A stretch of 64,000 nucleotides of DNA from Allobosea sp. LC85. Lineage in GTDB: Bacteria > Pseudomonadota > Alphaproteobacteria > Rhizobiales > Beijerinckiaceae. The stretch lies in assembly GCF_000735605.1 (NCBI RefSeq), contig NZ_JPKG01000058.1, forward strand, positions 1 to 64,000, read 5' to 3'. Of the stretch, positions 1 to 8,099 are shown piece by piece. A program made the translations under genes and the position numbers. Every line of letters starts with the position of its first letter. Position 1 is the stretch's first letter. The notes beneath the pieces were generated by a model. It had not been told where the DNA came from, did not search any database, and saw only the letters and a list, made by a program, of their open reading frames with translations.

Positions 1-2263
1 CGGCGAAGTCCGGCCCCGCCGGCGTCGAGCCGCTCGCCAGGTTCTGGTCGTCCAGCACCAGCGAGATCGCAGCCCCCGCCACCGGGCCGGCGCCATCCGT
101 CACCGTGATCGGCTGCACCGCCGCATCGGTGTCGCCGTCGCCATCGATGATCTGGTAGCTGAACCCGGCGCTGATCCCGGCGGCATTGGCCTGGCCCGGC
201 GCCGGATCGAACGCCCAGGCGCCATTCGCCTGGAACGAGTAGACGCCGAGCGCCGTGGTGAACTGATAGGCCCCGCCGACCAGCACGCCCGTCGTGAGCG
301 GCACCATCGCGCCCGAGCCTGGCAGCTGCACATGCGTCAGCGTCGCGCCGTCCGCGCCCTGCACATCGTTCGTCAGCAGATTGCCGCCGATCGTCCCGGC
401 CGCATCCTCCGCAACCGTCAGGCCCGCATCGTCGACCGCATCCGGCGCGTCGTCGACGATGCTGATCACCAGGTTGCCGGCCGGGGCCGGATCGCCATCG
501 GCATCGCTCACCACCACCGCAAAGCTCGCCGCGGTATTGTCTCCCGCGGTGTTGTCGAGCAGCGTGTAACTGTAGCTGATCGTGCCGGCGCCCGTTGCCG
601 GGTCGTAGCTGTAGGACGCCGTCAGCGTCCCGCGCGTCCCGTCGGCGAAGCTCTGCGGCGCGGTCGTCAGGACATGCCCGCCCAGCGACACCAGCGACAC
701 GCCGTCCGGCGAGCTGAAGCCGATCGTTCCGGCCATCGTCTCCGACGGTGCCGCCGCGTTCGAGCCCGCAGACTCGGCCCCACGCGCCGGCAAGCCGGCC
801 TCGTAGACTCTCATCTGCTCTCCGCCGGCGGCCGGAATGACCACCGTCGGTGTCCTGTCCCCGATCGCGATCGTCAGCGTCGTCGGCGAGCCGTCGCCGT
901 CGCCGTCGGTCAGCGTATAGGTGAAGACCTCGTTCACGCCGCCGGCCGAGCCGGGATTGCGCGCATAGCTGTAGCTGCCGTCGGACGAGACCGTCAGCAC
1001 GCCGTACTGGCCCGCCACCACCGTGTTCGACCCGACCGCGACCGCAGTCCCGCCCGCCGTCGTCGCCGCCACCGACGTCACCGTCGCGCCGTCGGCGCCC
1101 TGGGTGTCGGCGCCCGCCGCATTGCCGTCGCTGCCCGTCCCGGCGATCACATTGCCGCCGACCGCTGCAAACGAACCCGCAGCAACCGCATCCGTATCCG
1201 CGACCGCAACCGGAACATCGTCCGTTACTGATATCCGAATGGCGCCTTCGACAGCCCCCGCGCCCGTCTCGACGACAACGCTGATCGCTCCGAGGTCAAT
1301 GACCTGCGCACCGCCGCCCGGAAGATGCGGGATCGGCCCAAGCAGCGTGACGGTGACTGTGACATCGATCGCTCCTCCCGTGGCGCCACTCACCGGCAAG
1401 ATCTGAAGCAACACAGTATCGACACCGCCAACCCGGCCGATGATCATCGTGTCCGAGATCCGGACCCAGATGAGATCCGCTCCCGGTGCACCGTTGGTCT
1501 CGGCCTGCAGGCTGCTCAGGTCAGCCCCGAAGCGCACGTTGCTGATCGGCTGCGATCCCGTATTGAACGACAGGGTTGCGCTGCCCGCCTCATCCGTTCG
1601 ACCGCTGTCGCGGCCCGTCGGCAACGCCGTTTCCGCGAGCACCACGCTTGCCGTCGATGATAATGCGCTTGGGCCGACGCTGAGGCGCCTGCCGACGTCC
1701 AGTTCACGCTGCTCCAGAGTCGGGAATTGCAGATCCGTCGGCGCAAGCAGGTCGGTGAGACCAAAGAAGGTGCCGACATTTCCGTTCGGAAGGGCGAAAT
1801 TTCCGCCGGAACTGCTGACATTCGAGGCCTGCGCCCCCGCGGGACCGGCGCCAGGAACGATGCCCAGGCGATCGAACACCGCTGTCAAAGTACCGGCAGG
1901 CACTTCGATGTCGCCGAGCATCAGCGTGGGGACGTTCGAGACACCGTTATCGATGACGATCGTGCGGCCATCGGATTGCTTGAGGACGATGTCCTTCCCC
2001 GAGACCTCGATATTGTCGAGCGAGGTGCCCTGCGGCAGGCGTACCACCTTGGAGGCTGCTGCATCAAAATGAGTTGCGGCCGGAGCGAGGGGCGGCGCGG
2101 CGGGCAGTTGAGCGACAGGCGCTGCCGGCGGCTGGGGGGCGGCGGGTGCCGTCTGCGCCTGCGCCAAGACGATCCGGCTGGCCTGATCTGCCGCGCCCTC
2201 CGCCGAGCCGGACATCGCTTCGACTTTCGTCTCGAAGCCAGCGTTGACAAGACCTTCGTTCAT
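1..2263 (-). CDS. RTX/cadherin-like repeat adhesin, N-terminal part
   Basis: The reading frame is open from an ATG at 2263 to the left edge, giving 754 residues with no stop, so the C-terminus (RTX repeats and secretion signal, if present) lies outside the window. Residues 1-80 are Ala/Pro/Gln-rich with no Sec signal. Residues about 65-150 form a conserved block (KVVRLPQG, then GGNFALPNG) that I know from type I-secreted giant proteins of Rhizobiales. From about residue 350 on there are bacterial cadherin/VCBS-like repeats with DGDGD and NDV..G.DGATLT motifs. Likely a secreted or cell-surface adhesin exported by a type I system; the adaptor gene lies upstream on the same strand at 3058-4518. 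No ABC exporter gene is next to it. Adhesin function is inferred from architecture. Confidence 0.8.
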   Translation of the reverse strand, partial: MNEGLVNAGFETKVEAMSGSAEGAADQASRIVLAQAQTAPAAPQPPAAPVAQLPAAPPLAPAATHFDAAASKVVRLPQGTSLDNIEVSGKDIVLKQSDGRTIVIDNGVSNVPTLMLGDIEVPAGTLTAVFDRLGIVPGAGPAGAQASNVSSSGGNFALPNGNVGTFFGLTDLLAPTDLQFPTLEQRELDVGRRLSVGPSALSSTASVVLAETALPTGRDSGRTDEAGSATLSFNTGSQPISNVRFGADLSSLQAETNGAPGADLIWVRISDTMIIGRVGGVDTVLLQILPVSGATGGAIDVTVTVTLLGPIPHLPGGGAQVIDLGAISVVVETGAGAVEGAIRISVTDDVPVAVADTDAVAAGSFAAVGGNVIAGTGSDGNAAGADTQGADGATVTSVAATTAGGTAVAVGSNTVVAGQYGVLTVSSDGSYSYARNPGSAGGVNEVFTYTLTDGDGDGSPTTLTIAIGDRTPTVVIPAAGGEQMRVYEAGLPARGAESAGSNAAAPSETMAGTIGFSSPDGVSLVSLGGHVLTTAPQSFADGTRGTLTASYSYDPATGAGTISYSYTLLDNTAGDNTAASFAVVVSDADGDPAPAGNLVISIVDDAPDAVDDAGLTVAEDAAGTIGGNLLTNDVQGADGATLTHVQLPGSGAMVPLTTGVLVGGAYQFTTALGVYSFQANGAWAFDPAPGQANAAGISAGFSYQIIDGDGDTDAAVQPITVTDGAGPVAGAAISLVLDDQNLASGSTPAGPDFA

Positions 2264-2449
2264 GACGCCACCCGATCAATCTCGTGATTGATCGAATGCT
2301 TTGACGATTATTAACGCGGCAGCAAGGTAACCGTTATACTGTCGTATATCGATCTGGTGGAAATTTTGTTGATGCTTAATGCCCAGGCCAGCAAACCTGC
2401 CGATCATTGCCATAGCGGCATATCAAACGGGATGGGGTGAAGTGCTTGT

Positions 2450-3058
2450 TCAGGGCTGCGCCGGTGCGCCGGCGGCCGGCCGCAGGGCGCACAGCAGAAG
2501 CGCCTGCCCCCGGCCCCGCTCCAGCAAGGTCACTCGGACGATTGCCTTGAGCGATTGTTGGCCAGCCTCGAGAAAACAAGGCATCGAAATGATCCGTTGC
2601 TCATTCTCTTCGAAGAGCGCCAGGATCCTGCTGACCTCGGCGGAAAGCCCGAGCCGGACATTCGGTTGATCGCCGGCGCTGGCCGCGAATGCGCGCATCG
2701 GTCCATTGAAAAGAAGGATCTGCTTTTGCTGATTGATGATGAAGGCAGGCTCGATGATCAGATCGATGATACGCTGCCATCTGCTCTTCAGGTCTTGCGA
2801 TTGACTTGCATGGCTTTCCCCCATGAACCATTCGATCGCAGCAACCCGCAACCTGGCGGTCGCGTTGCCGCCATCGCCCGAAAGCAGATGGGCGACGAGC
2901 GCCGACAACCGCTCTCGCCGCACACGCGCCATACGTTCGAGAGCCTGCCAGAACTGGGGCTCGAGCTTGAAGGCACGGCGACGCCCGCCAATCGTCACCA
3001 GCCGCAGACGTGGTTCCTGGGCACTTTGGGTATCGGATTCGCTCGCGCGCTGTTCCAT
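2450..3058 (-). CDS. Ribbon-helix-helix domain protein with PAS-like C-terminal part
   Basis: 202 residues. Residues about 17-62 match the RHH_4 pattern (IGGRRRAFKLEP, FWQALERMA, LSALVAHLL), a small DNA-binding fold common in Alphaproteobacteria. Residues about 95-195 contain IIDLIIEPAFIINQQKQILLFN, which resembles the start of a PAS domain. The start codon overlaps the stop of the upstream HlyD gene (ATGA), so the two are translationally coupled, and the adhesin gene follows 187 bp downstream. It may be a local regulator of the adhesin locus that couples a sensory domain to DNA binding. The RHH assignment is fairly secure; the PAS part is tentative. Confidence 0.65.
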   Translation of the reverse strand: MEQRASESDTQSAQEPRLRLVTIGGRRRAFKLEPQFWQALERMARVRRERLSALVAHLLSGDGGNATARLRVAAIEWFMGESHASQSQDLKSRWQRIIDLIIEPAFIINQQKQILLFNGPMRAFAASAGDQPNVRLGLSAEVSRILALFEENEQRIISMPCFLEAGQQSLKAIVRVTLLERGRGQALLLCALRPAAGAPAQP

Positions 3059-4518
3059 CAGCGTTCAGTCAGCGCCTCATGTCTGGCCCGATTGATGGGT
3101 TTGAGCAGATAGGTCAGGATCGATTTGTCGCCGGTGATGATGTCGACATCGGCCGTCATGCCGGGAATGATCGCATGCGTTGCCTTGCCGAGCTTCAGAG
3201 TCGCATCGTCGCCTCGTACCAGCACGACATAGAAGGTTTCCTTCGAATTCGAATCGTAGACGCTGTCGGCAGACACCTGTTCGACGACGCCGTTAAGCCC
3301 TCCGTACTGATAGAAATCATATGCGGATATCTTGATCAGCGCCCTCTGCCCCGGTGCGATGAATGCAATGTCTGAAGGCTTGACCCGCGCCTCGATCAGC
3401 AATTTTCCATCAGAGGGCACGATGTCGAGCAGCCGTTCGCCAGCATTCACGTAGGCGCCAACGGTATTCACCGCGAGGGAGTTCACCACGCCATCGACAG
3501 GGGAGCGAATATCGGTTCGGCGAACACGTTCCTCGGCTCCCCGAAGGGTCTCCTGAACAACCGACCACTCCGCTCGCCGCGCCGTCAGTTCAGCCAGCGC
3601 CTCGCGACGCAGCTGCGTGACCTGTTCGGACAGCACGGAACTGGCCTCTCGCAGCCCCGCCTCGAGCTTGGCCAGGGTTTCCTTCGCCGCACTCAGCTGC
3701 CCCTTCAACTCGACGACTTGCCGTTGCGCGCGGATCAACTCCAGCTGCGAGATCAGGTTTCTGCTCGCCATCGGAGCGATGATGGCCAGTTCCTTCTCGG
3801 CGAGCGCGAACGATTCGATCAGGCGTTGGGACTGTGCAGCCACCTCGCCAACCTCGCGCTTGCGCTGCTCGAGGCGCTCCTTGAAGGTATCAATTCGGGC
3901 GTGAAAATTCTCCTGCCGCGCGCTCAACAGCTTCCGCTCGTTCAGGCATATTTCGGGCGCGGCTGCTTCGATATCCCTGGGGCACTCGAAGACGGTGTCC
4001 GGGCCTGCAACCTCCATTTCCAGACGCGCAATCTGCACCCGAAGCGCCCGCCCCTGGGCGTCCGCCTCTCCTGCTTTCGCGGAATTCGGGGTGTCGTCGA
4101 GCCGGATGATCAGTTCACCCTGAGCCACCCGCTGGCCTTGCCGCACGAGGATGTCCCGCACGACACCGGCCTCTGAGCTCTGCACCACCTGTGTGCGCGA
4201 TGTTGGGATCACCCGCCCGGACCCGCGCGTGATTTCCTCCACGCGTGAAAAATTGGCCCAGATGATCCCTGCCATCAAAAGGGCGCCAACCAGCCTGATA
4301 ACTTGCGAAGCAAGACGGGGTGGGCGATCGACAGCGCGAAACGTTTGCCTTTCAGTCTTCGATCGCAACCAGGCGACCGGGCGAAAGGCGTTTCGGCGGA
4401 GAGCTGAGCTCACAAACGCTGTGTCCCGCACATGATGACTTCTCCAAAGCTTGGCGAACAACCTACGGATACCACAGCGCCAGTGGCGAGGCGAGCCACG
4501 CGTCAGTAGATATCGCAT
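3058..4518 (-). CDS. Type I secretion membrane fusion protein (HlyD family)
   Basis: 486 residues from the first ATG. There is a basic N-terminal cytoplasmic region, one membrane span (LVGALLMAGIIWANF, about residues 75-90), a lipoyl/barrel half (GSGRVIPTSRTQVVQS), a long coiled-coil hairpin (about 170-310), then the second lipoyl half and beta-barrel (DIRSPVDGVVNSL, GMTADVDIITGDKSI). This is the classic type I adaptor linking an inner-membrane ABC exporter to a TolC-like channel. An in-frame GTG at 4430 preceded by GGAG (10 nt spacing) is a credible alternative start and would leave the inverted repeat at 4501-4541 upstream of the gene. Probably serves the adhesin at 1-2263. No exporter ATPase is encoded nearby; the only one in this window is at 31795-33516. 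Confidence 0.85.
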   Translation of the reverse strand: MRYLLTRGSPRHWRCGIRRLFAKLWRSHHVRDTAFVSSALRRNAFRPVAWLRSKTERQTFRAVDRPPRLASQVIRLVGALLMAGIIWANFSRVEEITRGSGRVIPTSRTQVVQSSEAGVVRDILVRQGQRVAQGELIIRLDDTPNSAKAGEADAQGRALRVQIARLEMEVAGPDTVFECPRDIEAAAPEICLNERKLLSARQENFHARIDTFKERLEQRKREVGEVAAQSQRLIESFALAEKELAIIAPMASRNLISQLELIRAQRQVVELKGQLSAAKETLAKLEAGLREASSVLSEQVTQLRREALAELTARRAEWSVVQETLRGAEERVRRTDIRSPVDGVVNSLAVNTVGAYVNAGERLLDIVPSDGKLLIEARVKPSDIAFIAPGQRALIKISAYDFYQYGGLNGVVEQVSADSVYDSNSKETFYVVLVRGDDATLKLGKATHAIIPGMTADVDIITGDKSILTYLLKPINRARHEALTER

Positions 4519-4541
4519 TGTGACTTATGCAGTCACTGACG
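4501..4541. promoter_or_regulatory. Nested inverted repeats between the hlyD-type and GGDEF genes
   Basis: GTGACT (4520-4525) is repeated inverted as AGTCAC (4531-4536), and CGTCAGT (4501-4507) as ACTGACG (4535-4541). The surrounding 4519-4655 stretch is AT-rich and separates divergent genes, as expected for a bidirectional control region. Regulatory use is inferred. The position makes most sense if the HlyD gene starts at the downstream GTG (4430). Confidence 0.35.
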
Positions 4542-4655
4542 TGTTCAATTTTACCAGATATCTAAAGGAATCAGCTAGATATCGGACTGCTTATGGGCAC
4601 GATAGAATTCAGACCAGAGCGGCGGCGATGACGAACCTACCTGAAGGGCTTTCCC

Positions 4656-5471
4656 ATGGCTGACGAACGTCCGGGACTGGCCGCGCTTGTGGCATGGGGC
4701 GGCAGTCTTGCGGCTTGCATCGCAGCCATCCTCGTCGCGTCCGGACTGGTTGCGGGCGCTGGCGCCGCCCTGCCGGCTTGGTTGATTCCTTCTCTCGGCA
4801 TTGCCGCTGCGGTAACCTTCGCCGGCGCTGCGCAGACGATCATGAAGCTGCTCCGGCAGGTCGAAGCCGCGAGCCTGGCGCTCTCCGCAAATATCGTTGC
4901 CCCGGGCAGCGGCACCGAAGCAGCCAGCGATCTCCTGAGCGAGGCGAGAGGCGCACAGGAACAGATCACCCAATATCGCCGCGAGATCGAGCGCCTCCAG
5001 GATGTCGATCCGGTTACCGGCCTCGGAAATCGCAAATGGCTGCAAATCAGGACCGTGCAGGAACTCAGTCGCGCAGCGCGGGAGCGCATCCCGCTCTGCT
5101 TCATCCTGATTTCGATCGACAAATATGACGAGATTGCCGAGCGCTTGGGGTTCAGCGCATCCGAAGCCCTGCAACTTCATGTTGCCGACATCCTGAAGAG
5201 TTTTGTCCGTCCATACGACGTCGTGGCGCGCGTCTCGGCCTCGGAATTCGGGGTCCTCATGCCAGGAGCATCTGCGCCGACGACCTCACGCATCTCTGAA
5301 CGGCTCAAGGATGCTGTAACGGCGAACCCTCCCATTTTGCTGGGGGGAGAGCGGCCTGAAATCCGCGTTACCGCGGTCGAGCGGCGGGATGATGAGACGA
5401 TCTTTGATGAAATCCTGACCCGGGCTCGCGGGTCTCAATTCGCCGGCAAGCACGACGCCGACAGGTTGTAA
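4656..5471 (+). CDS. Membrane protein with degenerate GGDEF domain
   Basis: 271 residues. Two hydrophobic segments (about 12-35 and 40-60) are followed by a short helical linker and a GGDEF-fold domain (about 115-265) that starts with the typical DPVTGLGNRKWL. The signature loop reads SASEF (194-198) instead of GG[D/E]EF, so diguanylate cyclase activity is unlikely; the domain may bind a nucleotide or act as a scaffold. The start is supported by GAAGGG upstream. It lies between the adhesin-secretion genes and the LapG-like protease. It lacks the EAL domain and periplasmic module of LapD, so it is not a LapD orthologue, but a c-di-GMP-linked or signalling role in adhesin control is a reasonable inference. 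Confidence 0.75.
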   Translation: MADERPGLAALVAWGGSLAACIAAILVASGLVAGAGAALPAWLIPSLGIAAAVTFAGAAQTIMKLLRQVEAASLALSANIVAPGSGTEAASDLLSEARGAQEQITQYRREIERLQDVDPVTGLGNRKWLQIRTVQELSRAARERIPLCFILISIDKYDEIAERLGFSASEALQLHVADILKSFVRPYDVVARVSASEFGVLMPGASAPTTSRISERLKDAVTANPPILLGGERPEIRVTAVERRDDETIFDEILTRARGSQFAGKHDADRL

Positions 5472-5543
5472 AAGACGAGCGCGAGCCGTCCAAGGGGCAG
5501 CATGGAGAAACGCAGGTTTCTCGCATCGAGCCGTCGCAATCTA

Positions 5544-5642
5544 GATCATCGGACCGGAAATCGTATCCGGTCCGATGATCTAATCCTTTGTGTTTGCATC
5601 GGCTTTGCCCCGAAAACCGCAATCCACTTTTCGGGCCGATGC
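5544..5642. repeat. Interspersed hairpin repeat, copy 1
   Basis: Two consecutive hairpins. The first has perfect 15-nt arms (GATCATCGGACCGGA at 5544-5558, its complement at 5566-5580). The second (5596-5642) has GCATCGG and CCCGAAAA pairing with TTTTCGGG-CCGATGC. The second hairpin is identical over 47 nt to 63492-63538 and clearly related to copies at 7773, 11890 and 25729. It lies in the 265-bp gap between the GGDEF and LapG-like genes. Confidence 0.85.
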
Positions 5643-5736
5643 TTTAGGTTCGCGCTTGGTGAGAAGCCGGTCAAACGAACGGCCGGAAACATTTGATTTT
5701 CAAAGCGCCCGCCTTTCAAGAACTCTCGAAAAGCTC

Positions 5737-6762
5737 TCAACGCAACGCGGCAATCTCGTTCGATTTGGCCGGCTTGCTCTTGAAGCCGTGAAGGAAGGCG
5801 TCCTCGCCGACGAACGAGAGCAGAGGCAGATATTCGCTGACCTCACCATTGTCTCGAACCCATGCGGACAGATTGTCGAGAACGAGGCGGGTGGCGCCAG
5901 TATCGACGACGAGGATCGCGTGATCCTCCCCGGTCTTGAGCAACTTCACAAGCTGCAACCGGATCTGCGAGCGATCGAACCCGGCAGCCAGCAGCATCCA
6001 CATCTTGAGAATGGCGAACTCCTCGCAGTCGCCTGTGCCTCGCGTCAGGGTCTCGTCCACCGTCGCCCAGTAGTCCTGAACACCATAGCCATCGAGATCG
6101 CGCTTATATTTGAGTCCAGAGTTCACCGCCTTGTTGACGGTGTCGATAGCGTCCCGATCGTCCTGAATCCGGGCAATCGCCACGGCTTCGGCGAGCCGTC
6201 CGCGGAGTTTACTGGCACAACTGGGTTCGGAGGCGGAGCATGAATCCGCAAAATACGGAACTGCCCGCTCCTCCAGCAAGCTGCGCCAGCGCCGAGATTG
6301 AGGAACCTGCGACACGGCCAGCGCGATGGACCCCAGCACATCGCCACCGACCGTCGGCACGGCTCGCTTGGTTTCACGTGGCAGTTGCGGGAGTGTTTCA
6401 CCAAAGTACGTCCAGCGTTCAACAGGTGAAAGACCCGCTTCGCTGTGCACCACCAATTCCAGAGTGGGCTCGGCCTCAGCGGGCTCGGCCTCCTGCCCAC
6501 GTGCGCCGGTCTCGACGAAATAGCCAGGCGCCGTGCCCCGTCGCGCAGCAGCGGGGAGCCAGCCCATAGGGCTCTGCCCTGAGAGCGAGATATCGACGAA
6601 AACGGGCAAACTCGGTGTTCTCACGGGAGCGAGAGGGCCGTCGGTTGCTTCGTGAAGGATGCTGGCCATTGCCAGAGACGAGGCGAAAGAGACCGCAATC
6701 GGCAGACTGGCGATCCACCACCAAAAACGCCCCTTCTGGGCGAATGCAGGCCGGTTCATCAT
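5737..6762 (-). CDS. LapG-like transglutaminase-fold cysteine protease
   Basis: 341 residues. An N-terminal hydrophobic segment (WWWIASLPIAVSFASSLAMA) suggests periplasmic delivery. The C-terminal 150 residues carry the bacterial transglutaminase-like cysteine proteinase (BTLCP/DUF920) triad: Cys246 in GTGDCEEFA, His281 in EDHAILVV and Asp296 in VLDNL. In Pseudomonas the family member LapG clips a giant type I-secreted adhesin to release it from the cell. The N-terminal part (about 40-190) is longer than in LapG and of unknown function. Its location near an RTX adhesin and its adaptor supports an adhesin-processing role, but no canonical [TAP]AA[GA] site is visible in the adhesin's first 90 residues. 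Confidence 0.75.
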   Translation of the reverse strand: MMNRPAFAQKGRFWWWIASLPIAVSFASSLAMASILHEATDGPLAPVRTPSLPVFVDISLSGQSPMGWLPAAARRGTAPGYFVETGARGQEAEPAEAEPTLELVVHSEAGLSPVERWTYFGETLPQLPRETKRAVPTVGGDVLGSIALAVSQVPQSRRWRSLLEERAVPYFADSCSASEPSCASKLRGRLAEAVAIARIQDDRDAIDTVNKAVNSGLKYKRDLDGYGVQDYWATVDETLTRGTGDCEEFAILKMWMLLAAGFDRSQIRLQLVKLLKTGEDHAILVVDTGATRLVLDNLSAWVRDNGEVSEYLPLLSFVGEDAFLHGFKSKPAKSNEIAALR

Positions 6763-7029
6763 CGTTCCTCCGCAACACGGAGGGACGATGACCGACGGTC
6801 ATTCTGCGCCGGATGAAGTCGATATCTAAAGTTTTATCGATGAACTCCAGGGCGGCGAGTGATCTGCCGGTTGGCTAGGGAGCGGTATCGAAAGCCGAGC
6901 GGGTTGAAGCAGTTTGATTAGGCAGATGTTGACCATTCGCTTGGGACCTCGACCGTCTGGCGCAAAGTGCCGACGCCGACCTCTTGCCCCTGCCCGAGAG
7001 CGGTCTCACGCTCCAGGCCCGCCAGAGGC

Positions 7030-7240
7030 GGACAAACTCGTTGCGACCGCGCACCGCCTGCTCGCCACACTTGAATTTGGCGACCTCGCGCCAGCCGCTC
7101 GATCTCAAGCTGCTCTGCCTTCATGGAAAAGGCCTGCGCCGGATCAGAGGCAAATTCCTTCACCCATTTGCGCAGCACATTCTCATCGACCTCCAGATCC
7201 CGGGCCGCCTGCGCGACACTCGCCTCTCGATCCTTGATAG
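7030..7240 (-). pseudogene. IS3-family transposase orfA remnant
   Basis: The reverse strand encodes IKDREASVAQAARDLEV, then ENVLRKWVKEF, PAQAF and EQLEIERL, the typical helix-turn-helix region of IS3-type OrfA. The frame then shifts: REVAKFK continues in another frame, a short Gly/His-rich linker is missing, and no leucine zipper or OrfB follows. Upstream and downstream parts are lost, so this is a decayed fragment. The rest of 6763-7293 shows nothing else I can support. Confidence 0.6.
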
Positions 7241-7293
7241 AGCACGAGAGGACACGCCAACTTCGCCGATGGCGGGGCCCACGGACATGCCCC

Positions 7294-7626
7294 TCAGGCC
7301 GCCATCACCCGGCATTGCTCGGCGCATCGGCGGCACTGATCGACGCAAGCCTGCATATCGCCGATACGCTCGCAGCTGTCGGCGCACTCAGAACAGATTT
7401 CTGCGCACTCGCGGCAGGTGTGCTTGTGATGAGGCGTGCCGATCAGCATGAAATGTGCGGAGGTTCTGCAAATCTCGGCACAGGCGAGCATCAGGCGGAA
7501 ATGCTCCGGTTCGACATGTTTGCCGCCCTGTTCAAGGCAATGCTGCGATGCCATTCCGATGCAGGTTTGATAACAGCGGAGACACTCGTAGATGCATGCC
7601 TGCATGTCCTTCGAGAGATGATGCAT
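7294..7626 (-). CDS. Csp-type four-helix-bundle copper storage protein
   Basis: 110 residues with 16 cysteines spaced as CxxxC and CxxC along predicted helices (ACIYECLRCYQTC, CRECAEICSECADSC, CVDQCRRCAEQC). This is the pattern of the DUF326/Csp family, whose members line a four-helix bundle with Cys thiolates that bind many Cu(I) ions. No signal peptide is present, so it would be cytosolic like Csp3. It lies alone between an IS3 remnant and a repeat, about 7 kb from the Cus efflux genes, and fits a copper-handling theme. The start follows a purine-rich stretch on the reverse strand (GGGAACAC). Confidence 0.85.
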   Translation of the reverse strand: MHHLSKDMQACIYECLRCYQTCIGMASQHCLEQGGKHVEPEHFRLMLACAEICRTSAHFMLIGTPHHKHTCRECAEICSECADSCERIGDMQACVDQCRRCAEQCRVMAA

Positions 7627-7772
7627 GTGTTCCCTCCGTTGCCTGATTGGAGGGAACGACTGGTCAGGCGATCTGTTCCGCCGGCCAAACCGTATGGCCG
7701 GTCGTCGCCTGGCGAATGGGGGGCTGTTCCGCTGGCCGAAAGCCGTCGGTCGCCATGCGAAGGTGGCGGCGC

Positions 7773-7878
7773 CTAGATCGCCGTGCGTCCGTTCGGACGC
7801 AGGAGCGGCGATCTAGCTCTTTGTTTGAGCATCGGATTTTTCCGAAAACCGGATTCCACTTTTCGGTCCGATGCTCTA
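7773..7878. repeat. Interspersed hairpin repeat, copy 2
   Basis: CTAGATCGCC (7773-7782) pairs with GGCGATCTAG (7807-7816) around an inner GCGTCC-GTTC-GGACGC hairpin. A spacer CTCTTTGTTT follows, then a hairpin bounded by GAGCATCGGA (7827-7836) and TCCGATGCTC (7867-7876). It has the same two-hairpin layout as the copies at 11890 and 25729. Its right edge abuts the stop codon of the dhaK remnant. Confidence 0.85.
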
Positions 7879-8020
7879 GCCCCAGCGTAGCGCGGCGGTA
7901 TGGACCGGCGCGTCCCAGAGCTGGATCAGGCTGTCGTCCAGCGCCGTCACGGTCAGCGAGCAGCCCGCCATCTCCAGAGAGGTGACATGGGACCCGACGA
8001 GCCCGCGCCCGATTGAGAGA
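7876..8020 (-). pseudogene. Dihydroxyacetone kinase DhaK C-terminal remnant
   Basis: The reverse strand encodes GLVGSHVTSLEMAGCSLTV followed by LDDSLIQLWDAPVHT, ending in RWG and a stop. This matches the C-terminal tail of DhaK-type dihydroxyacetone kinase subunits, where TSLEMAG and LWDAP are conserved. Upstream the frame loses similarity at about 8025, next to the end of the LysR gene. Only about 45 codons remain, so this is a truncated fragment, evidence of a deletion or replacement at this junction. Confidence 0.6.
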
Positions 8021-8099
8021 CCGCGCCCCGTTATGACGCGCCTTGCGTTCCCGCGGCAGCGATCAAGATTGGCGGTCGACCGTAGGTGCGAGGGCTCGT

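Noticed and set aside
332..1231. 299-codon forward frame opposite the adhesin
   Set aside because: Composition is almost only Arg/Ala/Val/Asp, typical of the complement of Thr/Gly/Asp-rich repeat coding sequence.
4656..5471. Assignment of the GGDEF-fold protein as LapD
   Set aside because: No EAL domain, HAMP or periplasmic LapD/MoxY module is present, and the GGDEF signature is lost.
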